Positions 34,595-43,342 are shown, numbered from the stretch's first letter. The stretch is 64,000 nt of DNA from Pseudoflavitalea sp. G-6-1-2 (GCF_012927185.1 NZ_JABBGB010000003.1:310001-374000), one strand, 5' to 3'. A program made the numbers and translations. The notes: generated by a model from the letters alone, not told the origin.

Positions 34595-35344
34595 ATGTCG
34601 CTTCAGATCCCCTGGCTCAACTCTCTGATTCATTTTTTTATGCGTGGTCGTGAGGCCGCAGTGAAGGCCGTGGTACCTGTTTTACAATCGCAGTTTCCTT
34701 TTTTCAACAAGCTGAGTATGGAACAGCGGAAGTTGTTTGCAGCACGGGTTTACCTGTTTTCGAAGTCGAAGAATTTTCATTTTCTGGGGATGGAGACAAA
34801 TGCAGATATTTCTACACTGGTAAGCGCGGCAGCCATTCAGCTAACATTCGGACTGCCCGAATTCAGGTTCAGTTATTTTGAGGATATCTTCATCATCAAA
34901 ACAGCGTATACAGTGGGGGAGAGTAACGTTCCGTGGGCCGGGCACGTAACTCCGCAGGGGATCTATGTTGCATGGGATCATGTACAGCGTGGATATGCAA
35001 CCGAAAACGACGGGTACAATGTTGGCCTGCACGAAATGGCTCATGCAATGGAATATGAACTCGCGTTTGGAGCGTATGCAGAAGACCCGAAACTCGGCTA
35101 TCGGTTCACTCAACTGAAACTTTGGATGAATGAAAATATACTGAATCGAACGGCTTCGGATAATTCATTCTTGTTTTCAGAACAGGGACGAAACAATGTG
35201 CATGAATGCTGGGCGGAGAGCGTGGAATTGTTTTTCGAGAAGCCTGCGGAATTGAGACAGGCCTATCCCGATTTATATGAAAGAATTTCCTTGCTGCTTA
35301 ATCAGCGTCAGCTGGGGAATGTAAAAGCTGATGTTGTTGCTTAG
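34595..35344 (+). CDS. mtfA: MtfA-like zinc peptidase (family M90)
   Basis: The 249-residue protein carries the zinc motif HEMAH at residues 146-150 and a downstream acidic ligand region HECWAESVE. The frame FLGMETNADISTLVSAAA and the GVAWDHV-like strand (GIYVAWDHV, 122-130) are as in MtfA, the peptidase that in Escherichia coli modulates the Mlc repressor. Mlc is not expected in Bacteroidota, so the target is unknown. Its last 47 bases overlap the end of the convergent gluQ gene. Confidence 0.85.
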   Translation: MSLQIPWLNSLIHFFMRGREAAVKAVVPVLQSQFPFFNKLSMEQRKLFAARVYLFSKSKNFHFLGMETNADISTLVSAAAIQLTFGLPEFRFSYFEDIFIIKTAYTVGESNVPWAGHVTPQGIYVAWDHVQRGYATENDGYNVGLHEMAHAMEYELAFGAYAEDPKLGYRFTQLKLWMNENILNRTASDNSFLFSEQGRNNVHECWAESVELFFEKPAELRQAYPDLYERISLLLNQRQLGNVKADVVA

Positions 35345-36236
35345 TTTCAAAGTATTGTATGGCGAAGGTTTCCCAGTTTTTGATTGTTCCCGCCTGCAGG
35401 CCACAATATTCAGCCAGGTGCTGATAAATTTCTTCTTTCTTCATACCTTCTTTTCTCAGATATTGAATGGAAATGGACCCTGCGGTTTTTGAAAGTTTTG
35501 TTCCTTCACTATCGTGTAACAAATCATGATGATAGAAACCTGCCTTTCCGAAATCATTGGTGGAGATCAGCTCCGAAAGGTATGTTTGTGCAAGACTTGA
35601 GTGCCAGAGATCATTTCCTCTTACGATAAAGTCTACTCCAAAATGAATATCATCTATCAGTGAAGAGAGTTGATAGCTGGGTATTCCGTTCTTCTTTCTT
35701 ACAACGAAGAATTGCATCAGGGCGGGCAGTGCAGTACTGATGTTTCCCTGTTCGAGCGTGTGGATCATCAGTTGTTTTTCCGGCGAGGTGTGGAGACGCC
35801 AGTTGATCTGCGCTTCGGAGAGGGCAGGCCCGTTTTTGGTGCAGGTGCCGGGGTAGCTGCCATCGGGCGAAAGCTGATTCAGCAGAGACCGGCTGCAGCT
35901 GCAGGCAAATACCTGACCGGTGCTCCTGAGCTGATCAAGTGCATGCTGATATAAATGCAGGCGATGCGTTTGAGAATACTGCTGACGAAATTCGCTGAGT
36001 GTGCGGGGGCCTTCGTCCCAGGGAATTTCCATGAAATTCAGTGTATCGAGGATGTCGAGAACATAGTCGTCGTGATAGCGTTCGCGATCGAGATCGTCGA
36101 TGCGAAGCAGGATGGAAGCTCCATTCCGCCTGGCCAGTGCTGCGGTAAGCACAAATGACAGCAGGTTACCCAGATGCAGAAATCCGCTGGGAGTGGGCGC
36201 TATTCTTGTTTTTTTGAAGGGCAGAAGTGGAATCAT
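35298..36236 (-). CDS. gluQ: Glutamyl-Q tRNA(Asp) synthetase
   Basis: This 312-residue protein is a glutamyl-tRNA synthetase catalytic core without the anticodon-binding domain. HLGN (residues 21-24, after PTPSGFL) is the HIGH motif and KLSKT is the KMSKS equivalent. The zinc ligands Cys112, Cys114, Tyr128 and Cys132 follow the C-x-C...Y-x3-C pattern of GluQ-RS. The enzyme attaches glutamate to queuosine in the anticodon of tRNA-Asp. Strikingly, the gene is divergent from a tRNA-Asp gene 76 bases away. The ATG at 36236 is preferred over an upstream TTG at 36248. Confidence 0.92.
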   Translation of the reverse strand: MIPLLPFKKTRIAPTPSGFLHLGNLLSFVLTAALARRNGASILLRIDDLDRERYHDDYVLDILDTLNFMEIPWDEGPRTLSEFRQQYSQTHRLHLYQHALDQLRSTGQVFACSCSRSLLNQLSPDGSYPGTCTKNGPALSEAQINWRLHTSPEKQLMIHTLEQGNISTALPALMQFFVVRKKNGIPSYQLSSLIDDIHFGVDFIVRGNDLWHSSLAQTYLSELISTNDFGKAGFYHHDLLHDSEGTKLSKTAGSISIQYLRKEGMKKEEIYQHLAEYCGLQAGTIKNWETFAIQYFETKQQHQLLHSPADAD

Positions 36237-36292
36237 TTCAGGGTACAATAATAGTTTTCTTTAAAAAATAATGAAAATTGAATTTATGCCCT

Positions 36293-36300
36293 TATATTTG
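36293..36300 (+). promoter_or_regulatory. -7 promoter element of tRNA-Asp copy 2
   Basis: TATATTTG lies 12 bases before the tRNA and is followed by GCAACCC, almost identical to the sequence after the promoter of copy 1. The -33 box is not clear. Confidence 0.55.
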
Positions 36301-36312
36301 CAACCCGCATTT

Positions 36313-36386
36313 GGATTGGTAGTTCAGTTGGTTAGAATGCCGCCCTGTCACGGCGGAGGTCGCGGGTTCGAGTCCCGTCCAGTCCG
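36313..36386 (+). tRNA. tRNA-Asp (GTC), copy 2
   Basis: This is identical over all 74 bases to the copy at 17851, with anticodon GTC in loop CTGTCAC, full acceptor, D, anticodon and T stems, and discriminator G. CCA is not encoded. It is divergent from gluQ, whose product modifies this very tRNA once queuosine is installed. Confidence 0.98.
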
Positions 36387-36390
36387 CAAG

Positions 36391-36419
36391 AAGCTTCACA
36401 GAGTTGTGAGGCTTTTTTG
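36391..36419 (+). terminator. tRNA-Asp copy 2 terminator
   Basis: AAGCTTCACA (36391-36400) pairs with TGTGAGGCTT (36405-36414) around GAGT, followed by a T-run. Compared with copy 1, the outer stem has compensating changes (G-C swapped to C-G), so the fold is kept. Confidence 0.85.
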
Positions 36420-36468
36420 TTTTTATTACCTGCTATTTATTCCTCATTCTGCTTCCTGCATTTACACT

Positions 36469-37512
36469 TCATTTCAAATTCCTCTTAAAAAAATCACCGG
36501 CAAGGCTCTCTACTTTTAAATGCACCTGATGCCTGTTTACACCCGGATCATCAACAAATGGAACCGGTGCCTCTTTCTTCAATTCGTCATCTGCTTCGGA
36601 CAACATTACATAATGCCCGACTTTTCCGCCGAACTCATAATAACCAGATCCATTGATCAGCTTATGATATACTCTCGCATTGCTTTTTACAGGCGCCATG
36701 CTGTCTGCTAACGAACCAATAATAAAAACTGGTCTCTGTACATTCTTAAACTGCTGTTTTCTGAGAAACCCCGGACCTGTACCGGGCGATAACGCAAAGA
36801 ATGCATGGATGCGGCTATCTTTCAGATTGGGAACCTTTTTAGTGGCCGCAAGCAAAGTACTGTCGTACAGCAATCGTCCCAACCCCGGATATTCCGGAAA
36901 CTCAACTTCTTTGTGACCTACTGTGCGATAGTAATGTATCAGCACCGGATAATCAACTACTCCACCAGCCAAAGCGATCACAGTATATCCTCCAAATGAA
37001 AAACCTAATGCGCCGATTTTTTGAGAATCTATCACTGCTCTAAAATCCTTTTCATTCAGCAGTTGAGTAAGCGCAAAACTGATATCCTGCGGCCTTTCCC
37101 ATGGCTTCATAAATTCAACCGGAATCTTATTATCCGTTGTGTTACCCCAATGATCAACAGCAGCTACAATAAAACCGGATTGCACCAGACTTTGTGCTAA
37201 CCATTCCAATGAATGCCGGCTTCCGCCCGTTCCGTGTGAAACCATAATGAGCGGCAACTTACCCGCCGGCAAACTACCGTCCCGTACCGTATAATTTCGC
37301 AATACAGGAGCATACTTTTTATCACTTGCTTTAAGCGTATCTGTAGTTGGATACCATACTTCGGTAACTATTGGCCGGTTGCGCTTTTCATCTTTGTAAT
37401 GCAAGGTTCGTTCGCCTATGTTGAAAGTGTGTGCATTCTGCCCATTGACAACCTGGTGAATAAGTAAGAATAGTATAGCGATCAGGATATTGTTTTGGAT
37501 ACTTTTTCTCAT
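36469..37512 (-). CDS. Exported alpha/beta hydrolase, PAF-acetylhydrolase-like
   Basis: The 347-residue protein has a signal peptide (to about residue 25, NGQ) and an alpha/beta-hydrolase fold. PLIMVSHGTGGSR carries the oxyanion loop, GFSFGG the nucleophile serine, and GHYVMLSEADDE the catalytic histidine. The opening HYKDEKRNRPIVTEVWYP is typical of the platelet-activating-factor-acetylhydrolase/dienelactone hydrolase-like group. The natural ester substrate is unknown. It is a single gene. Confidence 0.83.
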   Translation of the reverse strand: MRKSIQNNILIAILFLLIHQVVNGQNAHTFNIGERTLHYKDEKRNRPIVTEVWYPTTDTLKASDKKYAPVLRNYTVRDGSLPAGKLPLIMVSHGTGGSRHSLEWLAQSLVQSGFIVAAVDHWGNTTDNKIPVEFMKPWERPQDISFALTQLLNEKDFRAVIDSQKIGALGFSFGGYTVIALAGGVVDYPVLIHYYRTVGHKEVEFPEYPGLGRLLYDSTLLAATKKVPNLKDSRIHAFFALSPGTGPGFLRKQQFKNVQRPVFIIGSLADSMAPVKSNARVYHKLINGSGYYEFGGKVGHYVMLSEADDELKKEAPVPFVDDPGVNRHQVHLKVESLAGDFFKRNLK

Positions 37513-37744
37513 AGTTGTTTGGGTTTAAGGCTTATCTGAAGGCTGATTCATTGAATGAAATCTATTCCTGAATTTATGAAATTATCCAGGTATCCTTTAG
37601 CGATTTTATACCAAAGCCCCCAATTAGTTAGTATGGTTGCGCTTTGCATTTGGTCAATGCAATTGGCAGAGCTTGCGGCATTCCTCTCCTGCTCATGTTC
37701 ATTTTCAAAGAGAATTGCAATAATTTAGCCGAAACATCCGTAAA

Positions 37745-38818
37745 ATGGATAACACAAAAATATCGGCATATCCGGTCTGGTTCAAAGTTCCCATGGTGCT
37801 GCTGGGTATTCTCATCACAGGCTATCTTATTCTTCTTGGAAAGGAATTGCTCGCGCCAATGATCATTGCGATGCTGCTCGCAATTCTCGTACTGCCACTA
37901 ACCTCCTTCCTTGAACGAAAACTTAAATTCCCCGGAGGGGCCGCTTCCTTTACGGCTCTATTTGTACTGATCGCCGGATTGTTCCTGCTTTTCTATTTAC
38001 TCGGATCGCAGCTTTCAAATCTTGCGCAGGACTGGCCCATGTTCAAAGAACAATTGCTTCATACCTACGAAGGTGTGCGCGACTGGATCTCTGCTACCTT
38101 CCATATCAATCTGAACAATGATTCAGACTATGTTCATAAAGCCACAGAAAGACTCCTCTCTTCGTCCTCTGCTGTGCTGGGCACCACAGTGGTTTCGGTA
38201 TCCTCCTTATTTATTTTTCTGGTATTTACTGCGATCTATACTTTCTTCCTGCTTTTCTATCGTAAAAGGATCGTCACTTTTATTCTCGCCGTTTCAGGTG
38301 CAGGCAATGAATTGCTGGTACACGAAATTCTGGAGAAAGTGCAGTACATCATCCGGAAGTATTTGTCGGGATTACTGCTTGAGATGGCCATCGTTTCACT
38401 CAGCTGCTGCCTGGCATTTCTGGCACTCGGAATAAAGTATGCAATTCTGCTGGGGTTGATTGTTGGCATCTTTAACATCATTCCCTATATCGGTTTCATC
38501 ACAGCTTTGCTGCTGAGTTGCCTGGTTACTTTTTCAACCGGCGCTTCGGTGGCTACTGTTGGTGGAGTGGCGGCAGTGATCATTATTGTGCACCTGATAG
38601 ATTCCAATTTCCTTTTTCCTGTGGTGGTTGGTTCCAAAGTGCGCATCAATGCATTGGCCACTATCGTAGGAGTGATAATCGGTCAGATGCTGTGGGGGAT
38701 TTCCGGAATGTTCTTGTCGCTTCCGGTAATCGCGATACTCAAAATTATTTTCGACAGAATAGATGCGCTGAAGCCATGGGGACAATTATTGGGTGAAGGG
38801 GATACTGCAAAGCAGTGA
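37745..38818 (+). CDS. AI-2E family transporter (PerM/TqsA-like)
   Basis: The 357-residue membrane protein has about eight hydrophobic helices. Two lie near the N-terminus, followed by a periplasmic amphipathic region (about 85-140), then the helices with NIIPYIGFITALL and LWGISGMFLSLPVIAILKII that define the family. Members export or leak small molecules and some act as sodium/proton antiporters; the substrate here is not known. The 231 bases before it, up to the divergent hydrolase, show no clear promoter box. Confidence 0.87.
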   Translation: MDNTKISAYPVWFKVPMVLLGILITGYLILLGKELLAPMIIAMLLAILVLPLTSFLERKLKFPGGAASFTALFVLIAGLFLLFYLLGSQLSNLAQDWPMFKEQLLHTYEGVRDWISATFHINLNNDSDYVHKATERLLSSSSAVLGTTVVSVSSLFIFLVFTAIYTFFLLFYRKRIVTFILAVSGAGNELLVHEILEKVQYIIRKYLSGLLLEMAIVSLSCCLAFLALGIKYAILLGLIVGIFNIIPYIGFITALLLSCLVTFSTGASVATVGGVAAVIIIVHLIDSNFLFPVVVGSKVRINALATIVGVIIGQMLWGISGMFLSLPVIAILKIIFDRIDALKPWGQLLGEGDTAKQ

Positions 38819-38923
38819 TCCTTGCCTTATGAAAGCATTTGCTTTTGCAATACAATCGCCCTTCGTTTTGCCCGATATGTTTTGATGAAAGCATACAAAA
38901 TAATAAACACCATAATTTTCTGA

Positions 38924-39775
38924 TTAACTCTGTTGAATCTCCGACTGTATCTTTTGCAAAGGAGCTGCATCATGCAAAATCACCTGTTCCTTTTGTTTTT
39001 TCTCCTCATAGATCGAGGCAGCGATCCGCCTCACAAACGATACCGGAAAGAATTTCGGCAGCACTGCATTCAGCTTGTTCAGAAAGCCGGGAACAATCGC
39101 TTCCTTCCCTTTGAATAAGCCATTCACTGCAATTGCGCCCACTTCGTCCGCCGTCATATTGAAGCGGGTGGCCGTTTTCAGCGTATGTTGTTTCATGCCC
39201 GCACGAACTACGAAGGCTGTATCGGTTGCACCCGGACTGAGATAACTCAGCGAAACCGGACTGTTTCTCAATTCGTACTTCAGGCTTTTATTGAACGATA
39301 AGATAAATGCCTTGCTTGCTGCATACACCGTGAGATAGGGAACAGGCTGATACGCTGTTGTACTACACACGTTCAGCAGGTACGATTTTCTGAATTTCTT
39401 CAGCACAGGAAGAAAAGCATAGGTGATACCCAGTTGCGCTTTGATGTTCACATCGATGATGCCGAACTGATCTGCGAGCGGTAATTCTTCGAATGCGCCG
39501 TTCAATCCGTATCCTGCATTGTTCACTACTACTGTTAATTGACTATGGTAAGGAGCTGCCCAGGAAAATAACTGATCAACCGCATCAGGCGCTGTAAGAT
39601 CTTTCACAAAATGCAATACTTCTACGCCGTATTTTCTTTGAAGACTTTCTGCAGTGGTCTTCAGATTCGGTTCATCAAAATCTGTCAGCAGCAATGAATA
39701 ATTCCGCTTTGCCAGTTCGGTAGCGATGGATTTACCGATTCCCTTGGCAGCTCCTGTTACCAATGCATAACTCAT
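38924..39775 (-). CDS. Short-chain dehydrogenase/reductase
   Basis: The 283-residue protein has the SDR cofactor motif TGAAKGIG (7-14), NNAG at 85-88 and the catalytic Tyr151-x3-Lys155 in YAASK. It resembles the DltE/YqjQ-like group acting on unknown substrates. The C-terminal extension (about 240-283) is rich in charged residues. It lies 18 bases after the dioxygenase gene on the same strand, so they are probably one operon. Confidence 0.88.
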   Translation of the reverse strand: MSYALVTGAAKGIGKSIATELAKRNYSLLLTDFDEPNLKTTAESLQRKYGVEVLHFVKDLTAPDAVDQLFSWAAPYHSQLTVVVNNAGYGLNGAFEELPLADQFGIIDVNIKAQLGITYAFLPVLKKFRKSYLLNVCSTTAYQPVPYLTVYAASKAFILSFNKSLKYELRNSPVSLSYLSPGATDTAFVVRAGMKQHTLKTATRFNMTADEVGAIAVNGLFKGKEAIVPGFLNKLNAVLPKFFPVSFVRRIAASIYEEKKQKEQVILHDAAPLQKIQSEIQQS

Positions 39776-39793
39776 GAGTGATGTTTTTTAATG

Positions 39794-40675
39794 TCAGGCA
39801 ATATTTTTCTGCGTCACGGCCGATTTGCCTTCTGCCAGTGACCAATTGATGCGGCCATTCGGATTCTTTTTCAGTCTGGCCAATTTATGATAGAAGGGGG
39901 TAGCACTGTTGGCGTGTTTGGGCTGATAAGCGCCTGTAACGATCGGAATGTACATTACTCTCCGGCGGCTGGCTTCTCCTTCAAACGGAGACTGCTGCAC
40001 GCGATGCCAGAGTCGGCCATCATGCACGGTGAGATCGCCGGCTTTGATATCGAAGCCTACTTCTTTTTTATCCGGACGATTATCGATAAAATACTTTTTC
40101 CTGAACAGCAGCCTGAACAGACTTTGCTTATGTGTACCGGGCAGCACTCTGAGGCCGCCATTGTCGAAAGGACAATCGTCGAGGTGAAGCCCCACATTCA
40201 GCATCGGCAGTATTTTGCTGCCAAGAAACAGATCCCGCGGACTGTCTGTATGCCAGCCTAGTCTGTTGAATGAGCTGTTGGTGGTGTTTACATAATGATT
40301 CACTACCAGTCCGTCTTTCTCATACTCACCGATCCGTCCTTTGTATGGCGAAAGAAGTTGGAGAATGGATGCAAATCTCGGATCGCGCAACAGGCGGCTG
40401 AGATAATCACTGAACTGAGATGCAAAGGCAATGCGCTGTATCAGCAGGCTGCCATCGGTATCCTGCCCGAATTTCAGCGGAATGCCATTTACCTTGTCTA
40501 CATTTTTTGAAATGAGATGTTGTTGCACTGAGTCAACTTCCTGCAACACCTGCGCTAAAGTTTCGGGTGTAATGAAGTTGCGGAAATGAATAAATCCGTG
40601 TTGCTGAAAGAAGTCGAATTGCTCCCCGGACAAAACATCGCCCAGGCGAAAAGCCGTATTGGTTATCGCGCGCAT
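39794..40675 (-). CDS. Phytanoyl-CoA dioxygenase family protein
   Basis: The 293-residue protein is an Fe(II)/2-oxoglutarate oxygenase of the PhyH group. The metal ligands fit His142 and Asp144 in WHTDSP and His224 in RLWHRVQQS, and the segment LHLDDCPFDNGGLRVLPGTH is a family hallmark. Bacterial members hydroxylate many small molecules. It is the first gene of a two-gene operon with the SDR, suggesting hydroxylation followed by oxidation of one substrate. An inverted repeat lies in the upstream gap. Confidence 0.86.
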   Translation of the reverse strand: MRAITNTAFRLGDVLSGEQFDFFQQHGFIHFRNFITPETLAQVLQEVDSVQQHLISKNVDKVNGIPLKFGQDTDGSLLIQRIAFASQFSDYLSRLLRDPRFASILQLLSPYKGRIGEYEKDGLVVNHYVNTTNSSFNRLGWHTDSPRDLFLGSKILPMLNVGLHLDDCPFDNGGLRVLPGTHKQSLFRLLFRKKYFIDNRPDKKEVGFDIKAGDLTVHDGRLWHRVQQSPFEGEASRRRVMYIPIVTGAYQPKHANSATPFYHKLARLKKNPNGRINWSLAEGKSAVTQKNIA

Positions 40676-40827
40676 AAAATAAGTTTGATGTTGAAAAAAA
40701 TGAATGATCGGATATATGCATCAGCAACAACACCAGGAGGCAGAATGAAGACTGAACCAGCTTCTGACGAAGCGGAGGGGAGCTAGTGAATCAACACTTA
40801 TGGAAGGTTTCGGTCTCATTTTTTAAA

Positions 40828-40850
40828 TAGTCTACTAAATCTGTAGACTA
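40828..40850. promoter_or_regulatory. Inverted repeat upstream of the dioxygenase operon
   Basis: A perfect 8-bp inverted repeat, TAGTCTAC-N7-GTAGACTA, sits in the 244-base gap between the Crp/Fnr gene end and the dioxygenase start. It has no T-run, so it is more likely a protein-binding site than a terminator. The binding protein is unknown; the regulator encoded next door is a candidate. Confidence 0.5.
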
Positions 40851-40919
40851 AATTACGCAGAAGTTTTTTCTGTTCCAAATAATTCATGAAAAAAGATCTG
40901 CTGATGATTTTTGTAAGAC

Positions 40920-41501
40920 TTACCGGCGTCTCGCTTTCAGCATCCTGCTGAAGAAGGCAGGTGTAACGCCTATGAAGGAAGCAATCTGTTGCTGTGTGAG
41001 AGAGTCTGCAATTCCCTTGTATCGCTCAAGGAATTTATCGTATCGTTCTGTGGCAGGCAGACTGAGTATATCTGTTACTCGCTGCTGGCTTACTGCAAAG
41101 GCCCGTTCGGTTATGATCCGGAAATACTGATTGAAGGCAGGTATCTTTTTGAAAAGCTCTTCTCTTTTTTCTTTGGTAAGAATAAGGGTGCTGGTATTTT
41201 CGATGGCTTCTATAAAAAGACTGCCGGGATGGTCGAACACAAAACTCATGTAATCCACTACCCACCAATCTGCCGATGCAATGGTGAGAATATGTTCTTC
41301 TCCCTTTTCATCGAGCAGGTAACTTTTTACACATCCTTTGATGATAAAAGTGAAACTATTGCAGTTATTCCCTTCGCGTTGCAGGTATTCTTTCCGGTAA
41401 TACGTTTTGGATTGAAGCAGTGAAAAAAAATATTCCTTCTCTTCGGATGTTAGAGAAATGTATTGACCCGCATGTTTGAGAATTTGCTCCTGTGCATCCA
41501 T
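40920..41501 (-). CDS. Crp/Fnr family transcriptional regulator
   Basis: The 193-residue protein has an N-terminal cyclic-nucleotide-binding-like barrel (about 20-115, with EGNNCNSFTFIIKGCVKSYL) and a C-terminal helix-turn-helix (LTQQQIASFIGVTPAFFSRM, about 168-187). There is no four-cysteine iron-sulfur motif, so it is not an oxygen-sensing Fnr. It lies upstream of the dioxygenase operon on the same strand and could control it. Confidence 0.86.
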   Translation of the reverse strand: MDAQEQILKHAGQYISLTSEEKEYFFSLLQSKTYYRKEYLQREGNNCNSFTFIIKGCVKSYLLDEKGEEHILTIASADWWVVDYMSFVFDHPGSLFIEAIENTSTLILTKEKREELFKKIPAFNQYFRIITERAFAVSQQRVTDILSLPATERYDKFLERYKGIADSLTQQQIASFIGVTPAFFSRMLKARRR

Positions 41502-41792
41502 TGAAATGATCCCGGTTGAGGCAGGAAAGGTACTGATTCATCCAGCAAAAACTGTTGAATAATTTCCACAGTGCTAAAGATTGCCAATCAATCCTGAACA
41601 GGTGTTTTTCACGTATTTGATTCCCAATACAAATTTCATTTTCCAGAAATAAAACTATTTCGACAGCAGCACGGAAACCCTTAACCGTAATTGATACCTG
41701 TAATCGGTCAATCTTTTATTCTGTCAGTTTCATGTATGCCGTATTTGTAATTTGATGGCATTGAAATCAATTTCTTACGAAAAACACATCAA
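41502..41792. other. Divergent intergenic region, no gene seen
   Basis: This 291-base AT-rich gap separates the divergent Crp/Fnr regulator and the mono-haem protein. It must hold both promoters. I see TAnnTTTG-like fragments but no full promoter pair and no clear operator. Confidence 0.5.
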
Positions 41793-43286
41793 ATGAAAAT
41801 TCAAAAAAGCGCAGGTGTTGTGCTGACCCTGGCTATTATTGTTGCATTTCTTACGGTATGCAACAATGAATCGAAGCCTACTGTTACGCTCGGCATCAAG
41901 CCTGTAAACCTTCCTGTGATTGTGCCGGGGTTCAATTTTCCTGAAGACTCCAACACTATTTATGGCTGGATGAACAATCCGGCATTTCCTTACAAATACG
42001 ATTCTGCGAGCGTGTATAAACATGCATGGGGCATCTGGGCCGGACTGACGGCCAAAACAGATCAGGTGTATGCAGGCGATACATTGCTCGCATATGAAAC
42101 CTGGCTGGGCATCTCCGATATTCAAAATCAGATTATCAAAGGCACCAATAAATGCGATGGCGAAGCAAAATCTATCCGTGCTTTTCTGAGTCAGCCACAT
42201 CAGTTTGGTCACGGTTTATCTGCTGATCAGAAACGTGCGAGGTTTGCAATGGAATTTGCAGATGAAGATCCTGCCAGCAATCCGGTGAATTTCTGGGTAA
42301 CGGTTTCTTACGATCCCAATGCTGCATGTTTTGCTGTTAAGAACCAGATACTGAAACAGTCTGTGATCAATTCTTATGCGAAGCAGGGCGCTATCGGAAA
42401 TATTCCTGCATTCCCCAACTCTGCGATCACTATCAAACCATCCTATTATGTTGCGGAAGCGACTGATGGATTGATCAAGATTCCTGTATGGACAGATCCT
42501 CCACCAACACTCGAATCATATGGACCAAAACGCTGGGCCAATTGCGTGTATGTTGATGTTAAGAATCAGCAGCCCGCCAACAAAAAAGTGGTGCCCGTTG
42601 CCAAACGCTCTACCAATCAGGATTCCATCAATGCCGCCACTATCAACCTCAACGAATTCATTCACTTCAATGTGGACGAACAGATGGCCATCCATATGAA
42701 CAGAAGCGACAGTACCGAAGGTCTTTCCGGAAAACATAAAGCGAAAGCCGGACAAATAGCCCTGCTCATTTGCATGCACGTAGGCACCAAGGAAATCAGT
42801 AACTGGACCTGGCAGACATTCTACTGGGCGCCCGATCCTTCAAATCCACGACTGCCCAGCACCAATATGGCTGCTGCGTTGCGTCCTTCACAGTTGCAGG
42901 GAGCTGCATCGCATTACGCATTGGCAACAGCTTATACCATGGTGCTGCCTAATCAACCGATTACCGGTGGAACCAATACAGGCGTGCAGCCGGTGCTGGC
43001 ATACAATCCATATCTCGAAGCTGCCTTCCATGGCACTGCTCCGGAACCCGGCGCAGATTTCCAGATGCGCAGTGTATTGCTGCCGGGCAAACAATTTGGG
43101 GTGCAAACCAATTGCATGAGCTGTCATGCAATGGCCACTGTTACCAACAGGCCGGGATATACAACAGATCAGTATATCAGTTTGGATACATCGATCTTCA
43201 TCAATAATGTGCTGCTCGATTTTGCCTGGTCTATCGAAGGCAATATGATACTCGATTCAACGGCTGCTTCAACGAAAGCGAAATAG
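41793..43286 (+). CDS. Exported mono-haem c-type protein of unknown function
   Basis: The 497-residue protein begins with a hydrophobic signal (about 8-26) ending in LTVCNNES, which may be a loose lipobox (Cys27). It carries a single haem c motif CMSCH at residues 441-445, near the C-terminus. The rest (about 30-430) contains no domain that I recognise; GIWAGLTAKTD, NFWVTVSYDPNAA and WTWQTFYWAPDP suggest a beta-rich body. A single C-terminal haem after such a body is unlike common cytochrome c domains, where haem is N-terminal. It is a single gene with its own terminator. Confidence 0.75.
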   Translation: MKIQKSAGVVLTLAIIVAFLTVCNNESKPTVTLGIKPVNLPVIVPGFNFPEDSNTIYGWMNNPAFPYKYDSASVYKHAWGIWAGLTAKTDQVYAGDTLLAYETWLGISDIQNQIIKGTNKCDGEAKSIRAFLSQPHQFGHGLSADQKRARFAMEFADEDPASNPVNFWVTVSYDPNAACFAVKNQILKQSVINSYAKQGAIGNIPAFPNSAITIKPSYYVAEATDGLIKIPVWTDPPPTLESYGPKRWANCVYVDVKNQQPANKKVVPVAKRSTNQDSINAATINLNEFIHFNVDEQMAIHMNRSDSTEGLSGKHKAKAGQIALLICMHVGTKEISNWTWQTFYWAPDPSNPRLPSTNMAAALRPSQLQGAASHYALATAYTMVLPNQPITGGTNTGVQPVLAYNPYLEAAFHGTAPEPGADFQMRSVLLPGKQFGVQTNCMSCHAMATVTNRPGYTTDQYISLDTSIFINNVLLDFAWSIEGNMILDSTAASTKAK

Positions 43287-43300
43287 GTATTTTCAAAAGT

Positions 43301-43342
43301 AAAAGCGCTTCCATTCCGGTTTCGGAGTGGAAGCGCTTTTTT
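43301..43342 (+). terminator. Terminator of the mono-haem protein gene
   Basis: AAAAGCGCTTCCATTCCG (43301-43318) pairs with the complement at 43323-43340 with one wobble, followed by T. It is a very stable 18-bp stem. Confidence 0.92.
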
